19,939 nt of DNA, from positions 1-19,939 of the forward strand of contig JAEWFH010000024.1 of NCBI GenBank assembly GCA_023388955.1, read 5' to 3'. This document shows positions 8,164 to 14,551 of the stretch, piece by piece. A model generated the notes under the pieces. That model was not told where the DNA came from. It saw nothing but the letters and a program-made list of their open reading frames with translations, and ran no database searches. Both the position numbers and the translations under genes were made by a program. How positions within the stretch are numbered: the first letter of the stretch is position 1; every line of letters starts with the position of its first letter. The DNA comes from Pseudomonadota bacterium (GTDB lineage: Bacteria > Pseudomonadota > Gammaproteobacteria > Xanthomonadales > Xanthomonadaceae).

Positions 8164-9252
8164 ATGGACGATGCCCGCAAACCCCAGGCGCCGATCAAGG
8201 GCCGCGGCGCCGCTTCGCACGTGCCGGGGCGGTACCAGGCCACTACCACGGTGGGTACCGATGACGGCTGGGAATCGGTCTACGCCGACCTCGCCGAGGC
8301 ACCGCGCCCGGCGACCACGGTGACCGAGGAGCGGGCGCGCACGGTCATCAGCCGCAACGATTCCCCGGATGTCGGCTTCGCCCAGTCGGTCAACCCCTAC
8401 CGGGGCTGCGAGCACGGCTGCGTGTACTGCTTCGCCCGTCCGTCCCATGCCTGGCTGGATCTTTCCCCCGGGCTGGATTTCGAGACCCGCCTGTACGCCA
8501 AGACCAACGCCGCCGAGCGACTGCGGGCGGAGCTGGCCCGGCCCGGCTACGTGCCCCGGCCACTGGCACTGGGCATCAATACCGATGCCTACCAGCCGAT
8601 CGAGCGCCGCTACCGGGTCACCCGCGAGGTGCTGGAAGTGCTGGCCGAGTGCCGCCATCCGGTGAGCTTCGTCACCAAGGGGGCGATGATCGAGCGCGAC
8701 CTGGACCTGCTGGCACGGATGGCGCAGCAGCAGTTGGTCACCGTGTATTTCTCGGTCACCACGCTGGACAACCGGCTGTCGGCGCGGATGGAGCCGCGGG
8801 CCTCGGCACCACACGCGCGGCTGCGTGCGATGCGCGCGCTCCATGAGGCCGGGGTGCCGGTCGGAGTCATGGTCGCACCGGTGGTCCCGGCGCTGACCGA
8901 CCATGAGCTGGAGGCGATCCTCGAGGCGGCCCACCAGCACGGCGCCCGCGCCGCCGGCTATGTCCTGTTGCGCCTGCCGCATGAACTCAAGCAGGTCTGG
9001 CGCGAGTGGCTGGAGCTGCACTACCCCGACCGCGCCGCGCACGTGATGAGCCTGGTCCGGCAGATGCGCGGCGGGCGCGACTACGACAGCCGCTTCGGTA
9101 CCCGCATGCGCGGCGAGGGACCGTTCGCGCAGCTGCTCTCGCGCCGGTTCGCGCGTGCCCACCGGCAACTGGGCTTCGGCCGCCTGCCGGCGCTGGATAC
9201 GGGCGCCTTCGTGCGGCCGCGCCCGGCTTCGCCCCAGGGCGAACTGTTCTGA
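8164..9252 (+). CDS. PA0069-family radical SAM protein (SplB-like)
   Basis: The 362-residue protein belongs to the radical SAM superfamily, COG1533 (SplB-related). The cluster-binding CxxxCxxC is in RGCEHGCVYCFARPSH (Cys82, Cys86, Cys89) and should hold a 4Fe-4S cluster that cleaves S-adenosylmethionine. LGINTDAYQPIERRY and SFVTKGAMIERDLDLL are typical of the PA0069-type subgroup. The substrate is unknown; spore-photoproduct-lyase activity should not be assumed, since this is not a spore former. A TAGGCT hexamer at 8152-8157 lies 6 bases before the ATG, so the mRNA may be leaderless. That is inference from spacing, and no good -35 is present. Confidence 0.9.
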   Translation: MDDARKPQAPIKGRGAASHVPGRYQATTTVGTDDGWESVYADLAEAPRPATTVTEERARTVISRNDSPDVGFAQSVNPYRGCEHGCVYCFARPSHAWLDLSPGLDFETRLYAKTNAAERLRAELARPGYVPRPLALGINTDAYQPIERRYRVTREVLEVLAECRHPVSFVTKGAMIERDLDLLARMAQQQLVTVYFSVTTLDNRLSARMEPRASAPHARLRAMRALHEAGVPVGVMVAPVVPALTDHELEAILEAAHQHGARAAGYVLLRLPHELKQVWREWLELHYPDRAAHVMSLVRQMRGGRDYDSRFGTRMRGEGPFAQLLSRRFARAHRQLGFGRLPALDTGAFVRPRPASPQGELF

Positions 9253-9385
9253 CCAGGGGCTGGCCCGGCTTGCAATGGGTGCGGCGCGGCTTCAAGGTTC
9301 TGCCTCGCCCCGGACCCGTGGGTCGTTCCACCCGTCCGTCACCCCGGCTTCTGTAGGGTCCGCGCAGCACAGACACTCCTGATCC

Positions 9386-10153
9386 ATGTCCCACCCCAGC
9401 ATCCCCGATCCAGCTTCCGGGCCGCGGCAGGCCGATTTCGACGAGGCATCGCGCCGGCAACTGCAGATGTTCGCCGAGTCAGTTGCGCACGACCTGCGGG
9501 CGCCGCTGCGTTCGATCCAGAGCTTCTCCCGGATGCTGGAAGAACGCATTGACGGCCAGGTCGACGAGGTTGCGCGCGAGCACCTGCAGCGCATCCGCGG
9601 GGCGGCCGACCGCATGGATGGGTTGCTGGCGGGACTCGGTGAGCTGTCCCAGGCCACCGGCGCCGAGTTGCGCCGCGGTCCAGTGGACCTGGGATTGCTG
9701 TGTGACTGGGTACTGGCAGAGCTGCAGGACCTCAACCCCGACCGCCAGGCCGAGGTTGCCACCGACGGGCTGGAAGGGCTGCAGGTGGAAGGCGACGAGC
9801 GCCTGCTCAAGCTCGCCCTGGCCCGGATCCTCGACAACGCCTGGCGCTTCGCGCCGGAGGATGCGCCGGTGCGGGTCGCGGTGAGTGGCTCACGGCAGGA
9901 GGGCCGGGTGCAGCTGTGCATCCGTGATCACGGGAGCGGTTTCGACATGCGGTACGCACACAAGATCTTCGAGCCGTTCCAGCGGCTGCACGGCCCCGCG
10001 GAGGGTGCCGGGCACGGCCTCGGACTCGCGGTGGCGCAACGGGTCATATCGCGCCACGGCGGCAGCCTGTCCGCCGAGTCCGATGGCAACGACGGTGCGA
10101 CCTTCCAGCTGCAGCTGCCGGTGGCCGGCGACGGCAAGGATGGCCTGCGATGA
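9386..10153 (+). CDS. Sensorless HisKA/HATPase histidine kinase
   Basis: This 255-residue cytoplasmic histidine kinase has no membrane span and no recognisable sensor domain. The H-box is ESVAHDLRAPLRSI with phospho-acceptor His35. The ATPase domain has the N-box (Asn151 in LDNAWRFAP), D-box DHGSGFD (181-187), F-box IFEPFQRLH and G-box GHGLGLAVAQRV. The H-box style with APLRSI followed by FSRML resembles the kinase module of bacteriophytochrome-type kinases, but the chromophore domains are absent. Its stop overlaps the start of the response-regulator gene by 4 bases (ATGA), indicating translational coupling and a cognate pair. It is complete as a kinase core, and the signal it reads is unknown. 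The start codon lacks a strong ribosome-binding site, so a different start is possible. Confidence 0.88.
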   Translation: MSHPSIPDPASGPRQADFDEASRRQLQMFAESVAHDLRAPLRSIQSFSRMLEERIDGQVDEVAREHLQRIRGAADRMDGLLAGLGELSQATGAELRRGPVDLGLLCDWVLAELQDLNPDRQAEVATDGLEGLQVEGDERLLKLALARILDNAWRFAPEDAPVRVAVSGSRQEGRVQLCIRDHGSGFDMRYAHKIFEPFQRLHGPAEGAGHGLGLAVAQRVISRHGGSLSAESDGNDGATFQLQLPVAGDGKDGLR

Positions 10154-10587
10154 TGCAGAAGGACATCCTGCTGGTCGAGGACAACCCCGACGACGTCGAA
10201 CTCACCCGGCTCGCGTTCGCGGAAGCCAAGATCGCCAACCGGTTGGTGGTGGTGGGCGACGGTGCCGAGGCGCTGGACTACCTCTTCGCGCGCGGGCGGC
10301 ACGAGGGACGCGACCCGGCCGACCTGCCGTCGCTGGTGCTGCTGGACCTCAACCTGCCCAAGGTCGACGGCCGCGAGGTGTTGCAGGCGATCCGCGGCCA
10401 GGACCGCACCCGCACCCTGCCGGTGGTGGTGCTCACCACCAGCACCGAGCCCTTCGATGTGGAGGCCAGCTACGCGCTGGGGGTGAACAGCTACATCCAG
10501 AAGCCGGTCGACTTCGAGCAGTTCGTCTGGGCGGTCAAGCAGGTCGGCCTGTACTGGCTGGTGCTCAACCACCCGCAGAACAGCTGA
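10150..10587 (+). CDS. Single-domain response regulator, Rcp1-like
   Basis: The 145-residue protein is a stand-alone receiver domain without an output domain. Visible residues are the acidic pocket EDNPDD (10-15), phospho-acceptor Asp66 in LVLLDLNLPKVDG, the switch Thr in VVLTTS (96-97) and the conserved Lys118 in YIQKPVD. The long loop after the second helix (FARGRHEGRDPADLP) and the C-terminal FWAVKQVGLYWLVLN are typical of the Rcp1 group that partners phytochrome-type kinases. It starts inside the stop of the kinase gene at 10150; a second Met codon lies directly behind. The output is probably protein-protein interaction. It converges with the oxygenase gene, with only 9 bases between stop codons and no terminator seen. 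Confidence 0.9.
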   Translation: MMQKDILLVEDNPDDVELTRLAFAEAKIANRLVVVGDGAEALDYLFARGRHEGRDPADLPSLVLLDLNLPKVDGREVLQAIRGQDRTRTLPVVVLTTSTEPFDVEASYALGVNSYIQKPVDFEQFVWAVKQVGLYWLVLNHPQNS

Positions 10588-10596
10588 CGCGCCGCC

Positions 10597-11307
10597 CTAC
10601 CCGTTCGCGTACAGACGCTCGGCGCGCTGGAACAGCACCCAGCTGGTGGCGATGTACTTGTCCCCATCCACCGGCCGGTTGCCGCGGTGGGTGTGGGTGA
10701 ACCCGGCCGGTGCCAGCACCAGCGAGCCGGTGCGCGGCGCGACCTTGCGGCGCTGGTAGAGGAACTCGGTCTCGCCGGCGCCGAAGCCATCGTTGAGGTA
10801 GACCGTCCACAGCAGGTGGCGGTGCAGGGTCTCGGCCCCGGCATCGCGCGGGTACAGCTCGCAATGCCAGTAGGGATAGCCGCCCTGGCCGGCGCGGTAG
10901 CGTTGCAGGTTGATCGCCCCGGGGCGGAATACCACCCGCAACAGGTCGGCCAGCGCGCCGTCGTCCATGGCCGCGACCTGCTCCGCATCCAGCCGGACCG
11001 GCCCGCCATCGGGCCCGGGTACCTGCAACATCACCGGGGCGATCAGCATGTGCGGCCAACGCCTTGCGTAGGCCACCAGGCCGCGCAGCATCGCCGCGTT
11101 CAACATCCCCTCCAGCTGCTGCCATTCGGGCCGGCCGCTGATGGTGAGGTCGTGGCTGTCCTTGAGTTCCACGTGTACCCCGCCGCCGACGCGCCCGCGG
11201 CTGAGTTGACCGCTGGCCTCGAAGAGCTCGACCAGCTGGCGGCAGCCCTCGGCGTCCAGGGCATCGTCGAGGACGAGGATGAAGTCGTCCGGCGGGGCAT
11301 CGGCCAT
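10597..11307 (-). CDS. 2OG-Fe(II) oxygenase family protein
   Basis: This is a predicted non-haem iron, 2-oxoglutarate-dependent dioxygenase of 236 residues. The double-stranded beta-helix core is in the C-terminal half. INLQRYRAGQGGYPYWHCE supplies the first metal ligands (His148 and Glu150, an HxE rather than the usual HxD). FTHTHRGNRPVDGDKYIATSW supplies the distal His (probably His207), with Lys217 as a candidate 2OG-binding residue in place of Arg. The layout resembles prolyl-4-hydroxylase-type enzymes, but the substrate is unknown. I chose ATG 11307; an in-frame ATG at 11337, preceded by GGAAG, is a possible alternative adding 10 residues. The gene is divergent from the Fap-like operon and shares its 300-base upstream region. 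A functional link is speculative. Confidence 0.75.
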   Translation of the reverse strand: MADAPPDDFILVLDDALDAEGCRQLVELFEASGQLSRGRVGGGVHVELKDSHDLTISGRPEWQQLEGMLNAAMLRGLVAYARRWPHMLIAPVMLQVPGPDGGPVRLDAEQVAAMDDGALADLLRVVFRPGAINLQRYRAGQGGYPYWHCELYPRDAGAETLHRHLLWTVYLNDGFGAGETEFLYQRRKVAPRTGSLVLAPAGFTHTHRGNRPVDGDKYIATSWVLFQRAERLYANG

Positions 11308-11562
11308 GCGGGGAACCGGTCGGGAAGTGCGCTCCATCCTCCCACTTCCGCTGTCCAAGCGGTACCGGCCGGGAAGGTGTAACCCCCGGCCGGACGGTGC
11401 AACGCGGGTGATACACCAAGGGCTGAACGCCAGCTGCACCACGGCTGATGGCCTGCTGAATACGGCACGCGAGCGGGCGGGAAGCTGCGGGCTGTTACAT
11501 CCGGGAACACCGCGAGTCACCCGTACAACTTTGCAAGTTATTGATAGTTAAAGTTTTTTCGG
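11308..11562. promoter_or_regulatory. Divergent intergenic region with candidate activator sites
   Basis: This stretch between the oxygenase and the Fap-like operon has no convincing gene. It holds related TACA-containing elements: GGTGTAACCCCC at 11376-11387 (reverse complement reads GGTTACACC), the palindrome GGTGATACACC at 11407-11417, and TGTTACATCCGGGAACA (TGTT/AACA ends) at 11493-11509. The last is centred about 90 bases before the predicted operon start, a usual distance for sigma-54 activator sites. They are candidates only. Confidence 0.35.
11534..11546 (-). promoter_or_regulatory. IHF binding site (exact consensus match)
   Basis: On the minus strand this reads TATCAATAACTTG, an exact match to the IHF consensus WATCAANNNNTTR. 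It sits in a short AT-rich island in otherwise very GC-rich DNA, just upstream of the -24 element. IHF commonly bends DNA at this position so that a sigma-54 activator bound further upstream can touch polymerase. Confidence 0.7.
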
Positions 11563-11580
11563 TTGGCACGGGCCCTGCGT
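11563..11580 (+). promoter_or_regulatory. Sigma-54 (RpoN) -24/-12 promoter of the Fap-like operon
   Basis: TTGGCACGGGCCCTGCGT matches the RpoN consensus YTGGCACGRNNNTTGCW with one change in the -12 TTGC (here CTGC). The invariant GG (11565-11566) and GC (11577-11578) are exactly 12 bases apart. Transcription would start near 11590, giving a leader of about 25 bases before the first gene. A sigma-54 activator gene lies at the other end of the locus. Confidence 0.85.
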
Positions 11581-11614
11581 TGCTTCCCCTGCAACCATCG
11601 GGGGAGAACCCGCA

Positions 11615-12148
11615 ATGTCCGCATCGGCCCGTCCTTTGTTCGGGGTACTCATCGTCACCGCGGTGTTCCTGGCCTTTACACCGGTGCATGCCGACGCCTC
11701 GGGCGCCCGCCGCTCGGACAAGGCCCGGCACGGCGAGATCGTGGTGCTTCGCGATGTCCACTCACGCCATGCGTACCGCAAGCAACCGCCCAGCATGGCC
11801 ATCATCGTCGACCCCTCACCGCAGAGGGAAATCGCCAATGCGCTGGGCACCGGCGAACTGACCGACGCGGAGTACGCGGCGCTCGGAGCGGGCGCGGGCG
11901 GGGTGCCGATCGCCGGCCCGACCACCATCGAGCGGATGACCAACCAGGGCCTGGGCAACTCGCTCAATGCCCTCACCAGTGGTTCCGGCCCCATCTCGGG
12001 TGCGTCGATCACCGGCAGCGTGTCGGTGCCGATGGGCGCCGTGCACGGCGCCACCCGCGGCGTCGCGGACCACGTCACCGGCGCACTCGCGCAGTTCCCG
12101 ATGCTGGGCCAGCCGGCCCAGCAGGGCAACCCGGCGGGGGGACCGTGA
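11615..12148 (+). CDS. fapA: Exported protein at the FapA position of a Fap-like operon
   Basis: This is the first gene of the operon: 177 residues with a Sec signal peptide (hydrophobic 8-21, probable cleavage after VHA at 26). The mature part has a basic segment (31-60), a segment with ALGTGELTDAEYAALGAG, and a Gly/Ser-rich C-terminal half with ISGASITGSVSVPMGAVHGA. It lacks the Fap imperfect repeat found in the next two genes. I do not recognise the sequence itself; the FapA call rests on position, size and export signal. In Pseudomonas, FapA is a periplasmic protein that influences which subunit forms the fibril. GGGGAG at 11601-11606 supports ATG 11615. Its TGA overlaps the GTG start of the next gene, implying translational coupling. 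Confidence 0.55.
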   Translation: MSASARPLFGVLIVTAVFLAFTPVHADASGARRSDKARHGEIVVLRDVHSRHAYRKQPPSMAIIVDPSPQREIANALGTGELTDAEYAALGAGAGGVPIAGPTTIERMTNQGLGNSLNALTSGSGPISGASITGSVSVPMGAVHGATRGVADHVTGALAQFPMLGQPAQQGNPAGGP

Positions 12149-12780
12149 GCGCGCCGGCCCGCACCCTGGGACTGGCGCTGGTCCTGGCATGCGCGGCGGT
12201 ACCGGCCGCGGCCGAGGGACCGCTCCCCGACCCCTATGAATCGATGCTCGGTTACCTGGCCGAGACCCTGATCAGCGACCGCGCGCTGGCCGGCGCCAGC
12301 GGGGCCATCGCCATCAACCAGGCCGCCGGTGACCACAACCTGCAGGCGAACCTGCACGCAATTGCGAGTGGTGAATCCGCCAACGCCGCCGCGGCGGCCC
12401 GCCAGGTCCGCAGCGACGACCGCTTCGACTCCCCCCGCTACGCAAGCGTGGGCATCACCGGTGAGGCGCTGGCGGACGCCAGCGGACTGGTATCGATCAA
12501 CCAAGCCAGCGGCAGCGGCAATGCCGAGTTGAACCTCGTCACCGCCGCGCTGGCCGCACGAGGCATACGCGAGACGGGCGACACAGGCTTGTCGTTCGTT
12601 TCCGCGTCGGCGGGGGAGCAGTCCTCCCTGGATCCACACGCGGGCCCGTCGGGTTCGCGTTCGGTCGCGGTGGAAGCCACGGCACTGCACGGATTCAGCG
12701 GAGTACTGCAACTCAACCAGGTCGCCGGGTCCGAGAACGCCGCGAGCAACCAGCTCGCGATGGATTTCCGGGGCCGGTGA
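12145..12780 (+). CDS. fapB: FapB-like minor amyloid subunit (candidate nucleator)
   Basis: The 211-residue exported protein starts at GTG 12145, inside the stop of the preceding gene, after a GGGGGGA ribosome-binding site. The signal peptide ends near AAA (23). Three imperfect repeats follow at about 50-75, 111-137 and 183-208, with cores ASGAIAINQAAGDHNLQANL, ASGLVSINQASGSGNAELNL and FSGVLQLNQVAGSENAASNQ. The pattern GxSGxxxxNQxAGxxNxxxN is the Fap amyloid repeat type, with regularly placed Asn, Gln and Gly. Linkers are about 35-45 residues. In Pseudomonas, FapB is a minor fibril component thought to nucleate FapC; that role is inferred here from order, size and repeat number. Two Asn/Gln positions match the FapC-like repeats, so both proteins could co-assemble. 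Confidence 0.8.
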   Translation: MSAPARTLGLALVLACAAVPAAAEGPLPDPYESMLGYLAETLISDRALAGASGAIAINQAAGDHNLQANLHAIASGESANAAAAARQVRSDDRFDSPRYASVGITGEALADASGLVSINQASGSGNAELNLVTAALAARGIRETGDTGLSFVSASAGEQSSLDPHAGPSGSRSVAVEATALHGFSGVLQLNQVAGSENAASNQLAMDFRGR

Positions 12781-12822
12781 CACCCGTTGCACCCGTGGTA
12801 CCAAAAGAGAGAGAGGAAACCA

Positions 12823-14430
12823 ATGAACGTCAATCTGAGGAAGACCGCGATCGCCGTCGCCGTCACCACCCTGGTGGCCAGCCCGGCGCTGTTCGCGCAG
12901 GAGGCCGACGACTGGAACGAGTCGGCCGACATCGTCCACAACCATGAGGTCAACGAGACCCGCAACTTCCTGACCACGGATGTTGACTTCACGGACGTCG
13001 ACGTGACCGTCGACGACACCCGCAACTTCGAAACCAACGTCACCAACCGCAACTACGACGAGAACGTGACCGTCGATGCCGACGTCAACGCCACCGTCGA
13101 CGCGGACGTGGACCTGTTCCTCGATGCCGGGGCGACCGTTCGCTACAACGGTGAGTTCAACGAGCTCTCCAACGACCGTACCGACTCCTGGACCACGACC
13201 GAGTCGCACGACTACAGCAGCACCAGCGACATCGATACCACCGAGTCCCATGCCTACAGCAGCACCTGGGATGTCACCGCCAACGAGGACGTGGACATCG
13301 ACTCCGACATCCGTCGCGAGCAGAACGAGCATGGCCGCTCGGTCTACCTGTCCAAGGACCTTTCGGTGAGTTCGGACATCGCCTTCAGCGGCGACCCGAC
13401 CATCACCGGTGACATCGACCTGGATTCGGCGGCCATCGCCGTGGTGGACGGCAGGCAGACGATCGTCGACAACGAAGGCAACAACGACATCCTCGAGAAC
13501 GACGCCAGCATCGCCGACGATGCCGGTGGCGGTGCCTCGGGCAACCTTGCCTTCAACGTCGCCGCTGGCGACAACAACGCCCAGGACAACGCCGCGGCGC
13601 TGTCGGCGGCGGACGCCAGCTTCGCCTTCGGCATGGCCGATGCGGAGATCTTCAACAGCCAGCTCGGCGCGGAAAACGTCACCGAGAACGCGGGCGTGAG
13701 CAACGCCGCGACCGTGGGCGATAGTGCCTTCGCCGGTGCCGCGGGCAACCTCGCGGTCAACGTCGCCTCGGGCAACAACAACGCCCAGCGCAACTCGCTC
13801 GCGGCCTCCGTGGCCACCAGTGCGTATGCACAGGCGTCGGTGGCATCCGACCAGGTCTCGACGGGCAACCTGACCAACAACGCCGGCAGCATGACCGAGG
13901 TGGTGGACACGGTTGAGATCGCCCTGGGTGGCTCCGTGGTCGGCATGGATGGTTCCTCGGCCTCGTATGAAGGCCGTGGCGCTTCCTACCAGATGGGCAA
14001 CATCTACCCCGAGCTCTGGGGTGCCGACAGCAACGACGGCAACCACAACAGCTCGCCGCGCCTGGGCCACGTCGACATGGACGGCGACATGCAGGGCTCG
14101 ATCGACAACCCGTACCGGGATTCGGACGAGTTCGGCGAGATCGGCGGCATCGCGTTCGACAGCGACGAGGCCGGCACCATCGACCTGTCCGATACCGAAC
14201 TGGCGGCCAGCCTGACCGGCACCATCGACCTGAGCTACCAGGTGGCCGTGGCGGCGACCAATACCGCCGGCCTGTCGGGCAGCGCGTTCAACGGCGCCAG
14301 CGGCAACATCGGCGTCAACCTCGCCTCCGGTACCGGCAACCTGCAGTCCAACAGCCTGTCGCTGGCGGTTGCGCAGCCGTCCACCGGCGGTGGTGGTGGC
14401 GACAACGGTGGTGGCGGTGGCGGCGGCTGA
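12823..14430 (+). CDS. fapC: FapC-like major amyloid fibril subunit
   Basis: This exported protein has 535 residues (signal peptide cleaved near LFAQ, about 25). The C-terminal part carries three Fap-type repeats at about 237-265, 305-331 and 491-517, with cores GNLAFNVAAGDNNAQDN, GNLAVNVASGNNNAQRN and GNIGVNLASGTGNLQSN. Linkers between repeats are about 40 and 160 residues, the repeat-linker layout of Pseudomonas FapC. Residues 27-235 form an unusual acidic region rich in Asp, Thr, Asn and Val with short internal repeats. The protein has no cysteine and ends in a Gly-rich tail. GAGAGGA at 12811-12817 supports ATG 12823 rather than an upstream TTG at 12787. Size, repeats and place in the operon argue for the main fibril protein. 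Databases may label such proteins adhesin or haem-utilisation protein. Confidence 0.85.
   Translation: MNVNLRKTAIAVAVTTLVASPALFAQEADDWNESADIVHNHEVNETRNFLTTDVDFTDVDVTVDDTRNFETNVTNRNYDENVTVDADVNATVDADVDLFLDAGATVRYNGEFNELSNDRTDSWTTTESHDYSSTSDIDTTESHAYSSTWDVTANEDVDIDSDIRREQNEHGRSVYLSKDLSVSSDIAFSGDPTITGDIDLDSAAIAVVDGRQTIVDNEGNNDILENDASIADDAGGGASGNLAFNVAAGDNNAQDNAAALSAADASFAFGMADAEIFNSQLGAENVTENAGVSNAATVGDSAFAGAAGNLAVNVASGNNNAQRNSLAASVATSAYAQASVASDQVSTGNLTNNAGSMTEVVDTVEIALGGSVVGMDGSSASYEGRGASYQMGNIYPELWGADSNDGNHNSSPRLGHVDMDGDMQGSIDNPYRDSDEFGEIGGIAFDSDEAGTIDLSDTELAASLTGTIDLSYQVAVAATNTAGLSGSAFNGASGNIGVNLASGTGNLQSNSLSLAVAQPSTGGGGGDNGGGGGGG
13195..13272 (+). repeat. Short tandem repeat in the acidic region of the FapC-like gene
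   Basis: The translation holds two 12-residue copies, TTESHDYSSTSD and TTESHAYSSTWD, at residues 125-136 and 139-150, a period of 14 residues. Nearby upstream are two TRNF copies 20 residues apart (46-49 and 66-69) and TVDADVNA/TVDADVDL (83-98). The region looks built by small duplications. Confidence 0.8.
13531..14373 (+). repeat. Three imperfect Fap amyloid repeats in the FapC-like gene
   Basis: Repeats at 13531-13617, 13735-13815 and 14293-14373 share the pattern G-A-x-G-N-[LI]-x-x-N-[VL]-A-[AS]-G-x-x-N-x-Q-x-N. The first two lie close together; the third is separated by a long linker with acidic, Gly-rich sequence. The regular Asn/Gln/Gly spacing is what is expected of stacked beta-arches in the amyloid core. 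Confidence 0.85.
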
Positions 14431-14463
14431 CACGCCGCTCGCCTGAACGGAGCAAGTGCGTCA

Positions 14464-14532
14464 AGCCCGGCCTTCCCCTGACGGCCGGGTTCCCTGAAAG
14501 CCCCGCTCCACTTCCCCCGGGAGCGGGGCTTT
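14464..14532 (+). terminator. Two hairpins after fapC: partial terminator or mRNA-stabilising element
   Basis: Hairpin one pairs 14466-14472 with 14483-14489 (7 bp plus closing pairs). Hairpin two is a perfect 13-bp stem, 14497-14509 with 14520-14532, and a 10-base loop. Neither is followed by a proper T-run. Hairpin two ends 8 bases before the fapD ribosome-binding site. The likely effect is 3' protection or partial termination, keeping fapA-C mRNA above fapD-F. Confidence 0.7.
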
Positions 14533-14551
14533 CCCTTTCCGAGGTGACCCG

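Noticed and set aside
8074..9168. N-terminal extension of the cardiolipin synthase frame to 9168
   Set aside because: The extension is antisense to the radical SAM gene, and the membrane N-terminus of ClsA begins at 8073.
11308..11520. Extension of the oxygenase frame to 11520
   Set aside because: The extra residues show no domain and run through the regulatory region of the Fap-like operon; ATG 11307 gives a normal-length enzyme.
12823..14430. RTX-type or haem-utilisation adhesin label for the large repeat protein
   Set aside because: Asp-rich stretches lack the GGxGxDxUx nonapeptide pattern, and there is no type I secretion signal or transporter nearby. The repeats fit FapC better.
11548..14433. 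Very long open frame on the minus strand (961 codons) across the FapA-C genes
   Set aside because: It is antisense to three genes with signal peptides, ribosome-binding sites and family repeats. Its translation is low-complexity Val/Gly/Arg sequence typical of GC-rich shadow frames.
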